Assembly: GCA_010094045.1 (NCBI GenBank)
Contig: ML987003.1
Location: 1-10,878 of the forward strand
Origin: Lojkania enalia
Taxonomy: Eukaryota; Ascomycota; Dothideomycetes; Pleosporales
Reading direction: 5' to 3'
DNA length: 10,878 bases
In this document: piece by piece, positions 1-7,569 of the stretch
How the letters are laid out: each line of letters begins with the position of its first letter
Position numbering within the stretch: the first letter of the stretch is position 1
Position numbers and translations under genes: made by a program
The notes under the pieces: generated by a model
Databases searched by the model: none
The model's input: only the letters and a program-made list of their open reading frames with translations
What the model was told of the DNA's origin: nothing

Positions 1-207
1 AGTAGACTATAGTTATCTAGGGTATTAATATAATAGGATAGATAATACTACTTTTTATTATCTTTATAAGTATCTACTACCTCTCTATATAGTATAAAGA
101 AGATAATATTCTACTAACCTGGGCTATATAGGTTACTAATAACGGCTGGACGATAAATAATATTAGTATTAAGTAGTTAAAATACTTTAACGCGTATATA
201 AAGGATT

Positions 208-424
208 ATACTATTTATAGTAAGAGGCGAATCTTATCTCAGGGAGGGAGATGAAGAGCTGAACTAGTTGATTGAAGATGGCCAGCGGGCCATATTTATG
301 TATATGAAAAAGGGGTATATTAGCTAATATCCAGCATGATATCCGGCATGATATTAACCGTAATATCGTACGTCGATATCTGATACAGCTTAGTAGACTA
401 GCCGAAAATCCCTATAATACTATT
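208..424. mobile_element. Short MITE-like insert in Pogo-A copy 1, with 8-bp flanking duplication
   Basis: Copy 2 has a single TACTATT where copy 1 has two, at 209-215 and 418-424. With one more base the flanks are ATACTATT at 208-215 and 417-424, an 8-bp target duplication. The insert itself is 216-416 (201 bases). Its ends are TATAG and CTATA, a 5-bp inverted repeat. An 8-bp duplication would fit a hAT-type non-autonomous element, but the termini are too short to prove that. By hand count it holds about 17 CA or TG dinucleotides, against one in the 215 bases before it, so it has largely escaped RIP. It contains an open stretch of about 40 codons (about 308-424) that I do not recognise. Confidence 0.7.
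327..350. repeat. Two tandem 12-bp units inside the small insert
   Basis: The 12-mer ATATCCAGCATG (327-338) is followed directly by ATATCCGGCATG (339-350), with one A/G difference, and then by another ATAT. It may be a remnant of internal binding-site repeats in the insert. No function can be assigned. Confidence 0.8.
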
Positions 425-1319
425 AGTACGTATTAATTACTAATTTTTAACAGCTATAAAAGCTATAACTTACTTAAATTCAGGCAGCTCTATAAGAAAA
501 AGAATATTATTACTCTCTATATACCTCTATATTTATTATATCTACTATAGCTATTAGATATAGGTTATTTCTTATCTTTAAAAACTGCGTATAGGCGTTA
601 AGTTAAGTAGCTAATATACGGTTATATTAACTATATTACGAAAATCGAGTTCTTACCCTACTTTAAAACAGCTTTTAACGTAGCAATTACGAAGAGTAAT
701 ATCCTAAATAGTTTTTAAAGTACTAGCCTAATTCTACTTAACTTAGATATAGTACTATTAAAGTTTAAAATTCGACTATATATACTAATACCCCCTATAG
801 TTGAAAATACCCCTTAAGAATTAAAAATACTAAGTAATTCTATTAAATTTGGGTCTTAATCTATATACGTTTAATTAAGAGTTTAAAAGTATCTAGATAG
901 TTTATCTACTTTAATAGTAGAAGCGTTTAAATAGTTTATAAAGGGTGCTATATATATAATATAGAAAAACATACTATTATACGCTTAGGTTACTAAGCTT
1001 TAAGTAGCTAATAAGGCTGCTATATAACGTCGATTGTATAAAAGAAAGTATATATAGAAGGAAGGTAACCTAATAATTAAAGAAAGCGCTTAATTAACTA
1101 CTCTAAAAGAGTTTAGCACTTATACTAATAGGAAGAAGGGTAGAAAGAAGGCGCGCGTTAATAGAGACCAACCGACTTAAAGGTACTGTAAGTAGTATAA
1201 TAAGGCTAGATATAACTCGCGGACGTATAAAAATAATGCTATAAATATAGAAGAATAGGCTACTATACTATATAATATAATAGAATGTAAGAAAGTATAA
1301 TATTTTGCGAAAAGCAGTC

Positions 1320-1387
1320 ACGATTTTAGTATAGTCTTAGTATTATAATCAGCTCGCTTAGTTAATCAGCTCGCTTATACTATACGT
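1320..1387. repeat. Right terminal inverted repeat of Pogo-A copy 1
   Basis: It matches the right terminus of copy 2 (7375-7442) base for base in length and ends with ...TATACTATACGT before a TA. It contains two copies of an AGCTCGCTTA-like subterminal motif (about 1351-1360 and 1367-1376), the probable transposase-binding repeats of the family. The opposite repeat of this copy lies outside the window. Confidence 0.85.
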
Positions 1388-1389
1388 TA

Positions 1390-1800
1390 ATACTTATACG
1401 AAAGTCCTTTATATAATTACTAAAAGAGGTATAAGAAGGATTCTTATAACTTATAAAAGATACTAAATTAATACTATATTAGAATATACTTTTTTAAACT
1501 TACAACTCTAAGCTTAAAAAATAATTAGAAAAAGTAACTAAGTATAAAATATATAAAAGAAAGTATATTTAGTATAGCAGTATAGTATTATATAGTAAGG
1601 GATTTTTATATATAGCTGCTAAAGTATCTATAAACTTTTAGCCCTTTAAAAAAACTCGTAGTACTAATACTTAAGAAAGGGCTTAACCAGCTTAACGCTA
1701 CTATAGTAACTATAGTAAGACTAGATATAATACTCGTACGTACTAAAAGGATAGTAGAGAAAATTCTAAATTAGATAAAAGTATATTATATATAGAATCT
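1390..1800 (+). pseudogene. Pogo-B: C-terminal remnant of a second pogo-type transposase family
   Basis: Frame 1 from 1390 reads as the C-terminal tail of a fungal pogo-type transposase that is clearly different from Pogo-A. In order it has a helical Leu/Lys-rich segment (NSKLKK*LEKVTK, about 1504-1545), a basic KRKYI block, and a zinc knuckle at 1699-1743. There the expected C-x2-C-x4-H-x4-C reads Y-x2-Y-x4-Y-x4-Y (Tyr codons at 1702, 1711, 1726 and 1741). All four metal ligands have undergone Cys or His to Tyr changes that need only G:C to A:T transitions. Several TAG and TAA codons interrupt it. The frame starts immediately after the TA left by Pogo-A copy 1, so the rest of this transposase should lie upstream of that element, outside the window. 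Its 3' end was not located. Confidence 0.72.
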
Positions 1801-2251
1801 CTTATTAGTATTAAATAAATTAACTTTTTATATATAGTATTTGTTATACTAAAAAAAAGTAGCTACTTTAATAGTTTAGCTACTTTAATAGTAGAATATA
1901 TTAGTTAGTTTAGTATAAAAAACTATTACTAAAAAATATATTACTAGTTTTATAAAATAGTAAGTTATTATAGTTTTTTATTATAGTATTCTTATAATAT
2001 TATAGACGTTTATATATAGTTAGTTAATTATACTTTAGATAGTTAACTCTATTATTATATAAAGAATAGAAATATCTATATTATATAGGTTTTTATAGAA
2101 GCTAAGTCTATACTACTATATAGGCTAGTTAGGTTAATAAAACCTTCCTCTATCGTAGTTATAATAAGTCGGTTATATTCTAGCTAGTAGCTAATAGCTA
2201 TTACTAGTAGCTGGTTTAAGTATTATAGTAAGGGTAGTATAGGTATAGAGG
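1800..2251. other. Gene-free AT-rich stretch between Pogo-B and the Gypsy-A LTR
   Basis: No reading frame here gives a recognisable protein. It should contain the 3' end of Pogo-B. It holds a 17-bp tandem repeat at 1860-1892 and a 12-bp palindrome, TAATAGCTATTA, at 2192-2203. A TGTTA at 1842 is an alternative, less favoured left end for the Gypsy-A LTR, which would make that LTR about 890 bases long. Confidence 0.5.
1860..1892. repeat. Tandem 17-bp repeat
   Basis: TAGCTACTTTAATAGTT at 1860-1876 is followed at once by the same 16 bases, TAGCTACTTTAATAGT, at 1877-1892. It lies just downstream of the Pogo-B coding remnant and could be a subterminal repeat of that element, but no matching terminal repeat was found. 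Confidence 0.75.
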
Positions 2252-2409
2252 TGTTATAGTATTACTATAATAGTACCCCCCTTTTAGTTATAAGCTTCTA
2301 TAAGTTAGGTCTTTATATTATATTCAGGTTATTTATAATTAAATAGTAGTTATTAATACTAGTATTAGTTAAGGTTATAGGTATATTAGCGTAATTAATT
2401 ATTATTATA

Positions 2410-2530
2410 TAGTAGTACTATACTAGAAATTAGGTTAGATTATAGGTATATCGACGCAACTAGTAGTTAATAGTAGTACTATATTAGAGATTAGGTTGGT
2501 TCGGTTTATATAGTAGTACTATACTAGAGT
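2410..2530. repeat. Three spaced copies of a TAGTAGTACTATACTAGA motif
   Basis: The motif occurs at 2410-2436, 2471-2497 and 2511-2530. The first two copies share about 27 bases, including a trailing TTAGGTT, and differ by transitions. They lie inside the probable Gypsy-A LTR and may be enhancer-like U3 repeats or older duplications. No function can be read directly. Confidence 0.75.
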
Positions 2531-2638
2531 GTTATAGATAACCTTATAGAAATTCCTATACTAGACCTAATCGAGATCTAAAACTCTATATAACTAGAAG
2601 AATAGAGCTAATATAAGATATATAACGCGTTTAGTAGT

Positions 2639-2695
2639 TTAGTTAACTAAATAACTAAGTATACTTAGTTGCTTAGTTAGCTAAATAACTGAGTA
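2639..2695. repeat. Paired 23-bp direct repeats enclosing an 18-bp perfect palindrome
   Basis: Bases 2639-2661 and 2673-2695 are 23-bp direct repeats that differ at two positions, both A/G. Each begins with a palindromic core (TTAGTTAACTAA and TTAGTTAGCTAA, the first perfect). Between and overlapping them, 2653-2670 is a perfect palindrome, AACTAAGTATACTTAGTT. The block lies near the 3' end of the probable LTR and could form a cruciform or an RNA hairpin in the retroelement transcript. Confidence 0.8.
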
Positions 2696-2731
2696 GGAAG
2701 GAATAGTAAAGGAACTAAATTATATTTAACA

Positions 2732-3121
2732 ACCTTATAACTCTAACTTTTATAGCTCTTCGTAGTTAATTTAAATATCCTTTATATACTCTACTTATAT
2801 ACTTCTACTATAAGCTTATAAGAATAATTCTCTTATAGTACGTGACTACTCTTAGTTATTACTCTATTCTATACCTAGCTAATCTGAGGCTATTATACTT
2901 TAACTACCCTTATAAGGCTAGAAGAAGTAAGACTAGTTAAACTACTCTAGTTATAAGGAAAGAGATACCTTTAATAAGTAATATAGGAAACTTACGCAAG
3001 TAGAATATCGGGATTAGCTAATAAGACTACCTCTTTAGAGGTAGGTATAATAACTATATTTATAAGAATATAGAACAAATTAATATAATAATAGAAATAG
3101 CTAGTTCTAGTAGATAAATAG
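2732..3121 (+). other. Gypsy-A leader and gag N-terminal region, not clearly coding
   Basis: This stretch lies between the probable LTR and the recognisable gag core. Frame 1 from about 3061 has a protein-like run (YKNIEQINIIIEIASSSR), while frame 2, which carries the gag core, has several stops here. The gag start may therefore be in frame 1 with a later shift, or the start may be near 3122 in frame 2. No ATG can be trusted, because RIP turns ATG into ATA. Confidence 0.4.
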
Positions 3122-4120
3122 ATAAGAAGCCTAAAGGAGACTTAGAATATTCTTCTTAAAAGTCTTAAAGGAATATAAAGAATAGTTAATAGTAAGTAAG
3201 AAATAGAACTTACGAGAATTATTTAGAAACTCGAGTAAGTTAAAAAAGCGCTACTAATAACGTATTATTAGTAATAAATTAAGTTAGTACTACTCGACAA
3301 GTTTAATAAAACTAGATCTAAACTTAAAGGATTTTTAATAATAGTAAGAATTTATATTAATACTAACCTAGATATTATCTAGTATAAGAATAAGAAAGTA
3401 CTATTTATAGAAGCTTACCTAATAGGTAAACTACTCGACTAGTTCTAGTCCTTCCTAATAGATTTTAAGAACTATACGGAAAAATACTAGAAAAGTAGAA
3501 CTAAGGTAATATTTATAAGTCTAGTATACTTCTAATAGAAACTTAAACTAGCGTTTAGAGATATCGACGAAGTATAAGTAGTAGAAGATAGACTCTATAA
3601 TCTAATTTAACTAGGATCTATTACCTTATATATATTAAACTTTTAACAGCTCTTAAATAAAGTTATATAGAACGATTATAATATAATAGTAAAGTTCTAT
3701 AGAGGATTAAAAATAGAGATAAGGAGGGTAATAATATATATAGAATAACCTCGGGATCTAGTATTATACTTCTAATTAGTAAAAAGAATCGATAATAAAC
3801 TATACTAGTTTAAAAATAAGGAAAGGTAAGTATACTACTAAAGAGTATATTTTTTAGTAAGAGCTACCAACGCGGGCGGACTAATAGATCTAAGTTCTAC
3901 TAGAAAAAAGAAGCCTAGATTATAGGCGAGCTAAGAAAGAAAGACTTAGAAGAAAGATATTAAGTACTATAATTATTAGAAACTAGAATATATAGTAAAG
4001 GAATGCCGAAGTAAAAAGAAAGAGAAGAAAAACCGGCTTATAGAAGATAAACCGCAGGAAGTAGATAAAGAAAAACTAGCCGTAACTATAGAATATAGAA
4101 CCCTATATTAGTCCTCCTAT
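3122..4120 (+). pseudogene. Gypsy-A gag (capsid and nucleocapsid) remnant
   Basis: Gag forms the virus-like particle and packages the element RNA. Frame 2 reads as a retrotransposon gag. A capsid-like core runs from about 3300 (KLKGFL, then EKY*KSRTKVIF) to about 3840. Its typical C-terminal motif is NF*QLLNKVI at about 3639 and KFYRGLKIEIRR at about 3693-3728, followed by a Leu/Ile-rich helix with KRIDNKLY at about 3783. The CCHC knuckle is at 3965-4006: tac-x2-tat-x4-tat-x4-tgc, that is Y-x2-Y-x4-Y-x4-C for C-x2-C-x4-H-x4-C, so three of four zinc ligands are lost to transitions. There are many TAG and TAA stops but no frameshift. The frame runs directly into the protease region with no separate gag stop that can be told from RIP stops. 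Confidence 0.8.
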
Positions 4121-5570
4121 AATAAAAATAAATGTTAAATATACTAACAACTTAAAAAAGCTATAGAATATTAGCCTTAGAAGAAAATACAACTTATAGT
4201 AATATAAAAATATATAAAAAGATAACTAGAAGAAGTTTAGAAAGAATTAGATAAGGATAAAGAAATAAATACTCTATTATAAATAGAAGAAACTATTACT
4301 AGAGTATTAATACCTAAACTAGCCTCTAAAGTATATTTTATATATTAACGAAGAATAATTAAGTACGAATAGAGAACCCCGGCTCTTATAGCTATTCTAT
4401 AAGAGGAACTACCTATAAGATTCTATAATAAGAATAGACTAGAATAAAATATTATCGACGTTTATAAAGAATAGTAAAATACCTACCCTAGAGAAATCTA
4501 CTTCTTATACTTCTAAAATTGGATAGAAATAATAAAAGTAGTAGAAGGATACCTTAATATAATAGATTGGGATAAGGCTATATATATAGTATAAAAAGTA
4601 GTAGCCTTCTTACGAAGTAAAGTACCAGTAAAATATTAGGTATTAAAGGTATTACGATATAAATAAGAATAGGACTACTAGATTAGAAAAGACGATAATT
4701 CTTAAATAAACTAACACTATCTAGTATATTTTAAGATAGTATAGATATCGTATATTAAATAATAATATAAGGCCTACTAAAAAAGAAAGAAAAATATAGG
4801 TATATAGCTAAGACGATTAAATAAAGATAAGGTACTAGGAAACCTTATAAAATAAGAAGCTATAATAGAATAGGAAGTTATTAAATAAACCTAAAACTAT
4901 ATAGTACTTAAACTTAGACCTCTACTATCTAAAGTATATATTAGAGGAAAACTATAGTATAAATATCTAGAACGGAAATACCTAAAATATATATCTATAA
5001 AAGAAGTAATAACTTATTAGCTTAAAACAATTTAACTATATAGGAATATAGAAGAATACTATCTTATAATACTAGGACGATATTACGGTTATAAGGTATA
5101 TATACTTATTAATAGTAGAGTAATAAAGGATTTTATAGCTAGCAACTATATTGCTAGAAAAGGAATACTTATAGTATAACTAGAACAACTTTATATAATC
5201 TAAATTATAGAGGGAAAAGACTTCTAGAAGAAAGTTATATATATTATAGAACTAGAAGAGTTTAAAATCCTAGAAATAACCTAATAAGAATAAATCTTCT
5301 AAATTATAGAAATTACCGACTATAATATTATTCTAGAGATTCTATAGCTAAGAAAAGAAAATCCTCAGATAAATTAGTAAACGGGACGAATTATCTTTAA
5401 AAACTCTAGCTAGCTAGTTAAAGAACAACTTGCTATAATAGTAAAAGAAGTAGTAAAAGAATTATTCTTAATAGAAAACGTATTATATAGTATATCTAAG
5501 GAATACTAATACTTAATAGAACAACTCTAAGAACTACTATAATACTTACCTAAATATAAAGAATACGACT
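4121..5570 (+). pseudogene. Gypsy-A spacer and aspartic protease, 5' part of pol, cut by Pogo-A copy 2
   Basis: The protease would cleave the Gag-Pol polyprotein. In frame 2 the active-site loop is at 5111-5140 and reads NSRVIKDFIAS where the family has a D-[ST]-G-A loop: catalytic Asp is Asn (5111-5113) and Gly is Arg. The second conserved protease segment, at 5318-5347, reads DYNIILEIL*L for a DYDIILGMPWL-type motif. Before the protease lies an unusually long spacer of about 350 codons (about 4010-5110) that stays in frame. It keeps two TGG codons (4516, 4567), and many of its TAG codons are probably former Trp or Gln. I do not recognise a domain in it. After the protease the frame reaches the sequence before the reverse transcriptase (KEY*YLIEQL*ELLQYLPKYKEYD) and stops at the Pogo-A insertion. 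Confidence 0.75.
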
Positions 5571-5571
5571 A

Positions 5572-5639
5572 ACGTATAGTATAAGTAAGCTAATTATCTA
5601 AGCGAGCTGATTATAATATTAAAACTCTACTAAAATTAC
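5572..5639. repeat. Left terminal inverted repeat of Pogo-A copy 2
   Basis: Aligned with the reverse complement of 7375-7442, the outer 14 bases, ACGTATAGTATAAG, are identical and most of the 68 positions match. The mismatches are mainly C/T or A/G. An AAGCGAGCT-like 9-mer occurs twice within each repeat (here about 5583-5591, mutated, and 5600-5608), the layout expected for paired transposase-binding sites. Confidence 0.92.
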
Positions 5640-5655
5640 GATAATTATACTTTAT

Positions 5656-7374
5656 AGTATTATACTACAACTAACAACTGTAGAATTAATTTAGAAAGAA
5701 GCTAGAATATAGCTTATACTTTAAGCTCTTTAATAAAACGCGATACTAACTATATGTTATATTATATTAATCTATAATATCTCCTAAAGTATACTTAGTA
5801 TATAAAAGTGAGGAACAGCTCTATAACATAATTGCTAGCCTAATTTAATAAAGTTTAGTAAGACTAAAGAGTAGATAATTATTTAATATATACTAGATCT
5901 AGATATAAGAAGATTTCTACCGTAGCTTACTACTATTTAAAATATAGCTAATTTACTACTAGCTGCGCGCTCTACTAGCTAGGTTAAAAAGAACTGGGTA
6001 GAGAACTTTATTAAATGTACGCCTAAGCTTAAGGTTAAATTTAATTAAAAGTACAACTATTTAAAAGCTAAATATAAGAATCCTAAGATTATAGGAGGCT
6101 AGTTCTACCTTATATAGAATATAAAGGCTAAGTATAGTATTATTAATAAAGATATATACAACTTTGATAAATTAGACTTTATAATAGGCGTAATATCGAT
6201 AGAAGTAGTAGTTACTAGCTCTAAGAAACAGAATCGACTAAAGTAGCTCCAGCTAGATAATTACGAGTAGACTATAGTTATCTAGAGTATTAACGCGATA
6301 GGATAGATAATTCTACCTTTTATTATCTTTATAGGCATCTACTACCTCTTTATATAGTATAAAGAAGATAATATTCTACTAACCTAGGTTATATAGGTTA
6401 CTAATAATAGCTGAACGATAAATAATATTAGTATTAAATAGTTAAAGTACTTTAACACGTATATAAAAAATCGTACTATTAGTACGTATTAATTGCTAAT
6501 TCTTAATAGCTATAAGAGCTACAACTTACTTAAATTCAGGCAGTTCTACGAGGAAAAGAATATTATTACTCTCTATATACTTCTACATTCGTTATACCTA
6601 CTATAGCTACTAGATATAGGTTGTTTCTCGCCTTTAAAGACTGCGTATAAGCGTTAAATTAAGCAGCTAATATATAGTTATATTAACTATATTACGAAAA
6701 TTAAGTTCTTATCCTATTTTAAAATAGCTTTTAACGCAGCAATTATAAAGAGTAATATCTTAAGTAGCTTTTAAAGCGTTAGTCTAGTTCTATTTAACCT
6801 AGATATAGTACTATTAAAGCTTAAAATTTGACTATATATACTAATACCTTTTATAGTCGAAGATACCTCTTAGAAGTTAAAAATACTAAGTAATCTTATT
6901 AAATTTAGGTCTTAATCTACGTACGTTTAATTAAGAGTTTAAAAGTACTTAGATAGTTTATCTACTTTAATAGTAGAGATATTTAAATAGTTTATAAAGG
7001 GTACTGCGTATATAATATATAAAAATATACTATTACGTACTTAGGTTGTTAAGCTTTAAACAGCTAATAAGGCCGCTATATAACATCGATCGCATAAAAG
7101 AAAGTATATATAAAAGGAAGGTAACCTAATAATTAAAGAAGGCGTTTAATTAACTACTCTAAAAGAGTTTAGCACTCGTACTAATAGAAAGAAGGGTAGG
7201 AAGAAGGCGCGTGTTAATAGAGACTAGTCAACTTAAAAGCGCTGTAGGTAGTATAGCAAGGTTAAATATAACTCGCGGACGTGTAAAAATAATGCTATAG
7301 ATATAGAAGAATAGGCTACTATACTATATAGTACGATAGAATATAAGAAGTATAATATTTTGCGAAAAGTAGTT
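5656..7374 (+). pseudogene. Pogo-A transposase, full-length but RIP-killed
   Basis: One frame (frame 1) runs without any frameshift for about 573 codons, close to the length of Fot1-type transposases. Near the start is a psq/CENP-B-like helix-turn-helix region (KEARI*LIL*AL, about 5698-5735; IYNIS*SILS at about 5785). Then comes a CENP-B-type second DNA-binding region (ILDLDIRRFLP, ANLLLAARS, KKNWVENFIKC, about 5890-6025). The DDE nuclease core follows: first Asp intact (NFDK, codon 6166-6168), second Asp changed to Asn (LILNSYKSYN, codon 6505-6507), third Asp intact (LLDIGCFSPLK, codon 6613-6615). The C-terminus is basic, with a knuckle at about 7228-7278 that keeps the first and last Cys but has Tyr for the second Cys and for the His. 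The true start is uncertain because ATG is destroyed by RIP. Numerous TAG and TAA stops make it inactive. Confidence 0.9.
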
Positions 7375-7442
7375 GCGATTTTAGTATAGTCTTAGTATTA
7401 TAATCAGCTTGCTTAGGTATTTAGCTCGCTTATACTATACGT
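7375..7442. repeat. Right terminal inverted repeat of Pogo-A copy 2
   Basis: It is the inverted partner of 5572-5639 and ends ...TATACTATACGT, followed by TA at 7443-7444. It is also nearly identical to the right end of copy 1 at 1320-1387, which shows that both copies belong to one family. Confidence 0.92.
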
Positions 7443-7542
7443 TATAAAATTAAACTATAACTAGAAAAAGAATCCAGATATAAACTAATATATAGTTTAA
7501 TACTTGTAATAATGCAAAGAAATTGTTCTACGAAAAGCTTTA
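7443..7542 (+). pseudogene. Gypsy-A pol remnant continuing after Pogo-A copy 2
   Basis: Directly after the TA the sequence reads YKIKL*LEKESRYKLIYSLI. This is the conserved segment that leads into gypsy reverse transcriptases, where the family usually has H-K-I-x-L-x-x-G-K-x-P-x-x-x-x-x-Y-S-L. It continues in the frame left at 5569. After the YSL segment the match weakens: KSFI or a frame-shifted EKLYI near 7535 may be the KGFI segment. It then stops, and none of the reverse transcriptase catalytic motifs follow. Confidence 0.68.
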
Positions 7543-7569
7543 TATATAACCTTATCCTAAAGCTTTTCG
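7531..7569. repeat. Perfect 12-bp inverted repeat (hairpin) at the end of Gypsy-A homology
   Basis: CGAAAAGCTTTA (7531-7542) and TAAAGCTTTTCG (7558-7569) form a perfect 12-bp stem with a 15-base loop. It sits exactly where Gypsy-A similarity ends and the CT-rich, less AT-biased sequence begins, so it may mark an element boundary. Confidence 0.8.

Larger units (their letters stand above)
1..1319 (+). pseudogene. Pogo/Fot1-type transposase remnant (DDE domain to C-terminus), RIPped and interrupted
   Basis: The enzyme would have cut and pasted its own element using a DDE (RNase H-like) nuclease. What remains is the middle and C-terminal part: the stretch equivalent to the DDE core (frame starting at base 3), then from about 425 the segment with the second and third acidic residues, then the basic C-terminal tail and zinc knuckle near 1180-1240. 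The second catalytic Asp reads Asn (LIFNSYKSYN, about 435-465), as in copy 2. Many in-frame TAG and TAA codons stand where copy 2 or the family has Gln, Trp or Arg. A 209-base gain at 216-424 also breaks the frame. The N-terminal DNA-binding domain is outside the window. It cannot be functional. The family call is firm; the exact subfamily is not. Confidence 0.85.
1..1387 (+). mobile_element. Pogo-A copy 1, 3' part of a pogo/Fot1-type DNA transposon
   Basis: This copy is cut by the window start and ends with its right terminal inverted repeat at 1320-1387, followed by a TA at 1388-1389. Position 1 aligns with position 6266 of the complete copy 2. Over the following 1177 bases of copy 2 I find only two length differences: a 209-base gain at about 216-424 and one extra base near 1293. 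The other differences are point changes, mostly C/T or A/G transitions. This parity is what two RIPped copies of one family should show. The element lies inside the reading frame of another pogo-type transposase that resumes at 1390, so it is a nested insertion. The left end is outside the window. Confidence 0.88.
2252..2731 (+). repeat. Probable 5' LTR of Gypsy-A
   Basis: The segment begins TGTTATAG and ends TTTAACA, so it has TG...CA ends inside a 5-bp inverted repeat (TGTTA/TAACA). It is 480 bases long, non-coding, and lies upstream of a gypsy-type gag on the same strand, all as expected for an LTR. It contains a three-copy repeat (2410-2530) and a compound palindrome (2639-2695). The match is weakened by the lack of a clear primer-binding site beginning TGG right after 2731 (RIP could have removed it), and the 3' LTR is not in the window for comparison. 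Confidence 0.42.
5570..7444 (+). mobile_element. Pogo-A copy 2, complete pogo/Fot1-type transposon with TA duplication
   Basis: The element proper is 5572-7442, 1871 bp, close to the roughly 1.9 kb usual for Fot1-like elements. TA at 5570-5571 and TA at 7443-7444 are the target duplication. The termini are inverted repeats of about 68 bp starting ACGTATAGTATAAG. A single transposase frame fills the inside. The host sequence on both sides is Gypsy-A pol: ...KYKEYD up to the insertion, then YKIKL*LEKESRYK after it, and the two join in frame when the element and one TA are removed. All the hallmarks of one intact insertion are present, although the transposase is dead. Confidence 0.93.
2252..7542 (+). 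mobile_element. Gypsy-A, a Ty3/gypsy LTR retrotransposon, RIPped, interrupted and truncated
   Basis: The order is probable LTR, gag, CCHC knuckle, spacer, aspartic protease, then the start of the reverse transcriptase region, all on the plus strand, as in Ty3/gypsy elements. The gag-protease part keeps a single frame from about 3122 to 5570. A complete Pogo-A copy (5572-7442) splits it. Removing that copy and one TA rejoins the frame exactly (5569 to 7443). Homology fades near 7540, before the reverse transcriptase catalytic motifs. Integrase and the 3' LTR are not seen, so the 3' part is deleted or displaced, possibly by the arrival of Gypsy-B. Confidence 0.8.

Noticed and set aside
2192..2203. 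Palindrome TAATAGCTATTA as a regulatory operator
   Set aside because: Short AT-rich palindromes are expected by chance in sequence made almost wholly of TA-rich words.
2410..2530. A CRISPR-like array
   Set aside because: There are only three imperfect units with unequal spacing (61 and 40 bases) in a RIPped fungal LTR context.
1..7500. Mitochondrial or plastid DNA, suggested by the extreme AT content
   Set aside because: No organellar genes, rRNA or tRNA are seen; the content is nuclear-type pogo and gypsy elements with RIP.
7531..7569. A rho-independent terminator, because of the perfect 12-bp stem
   Set aside because: It is not followed by a clean T-run and the genome is fungal, where such terminators are not used.
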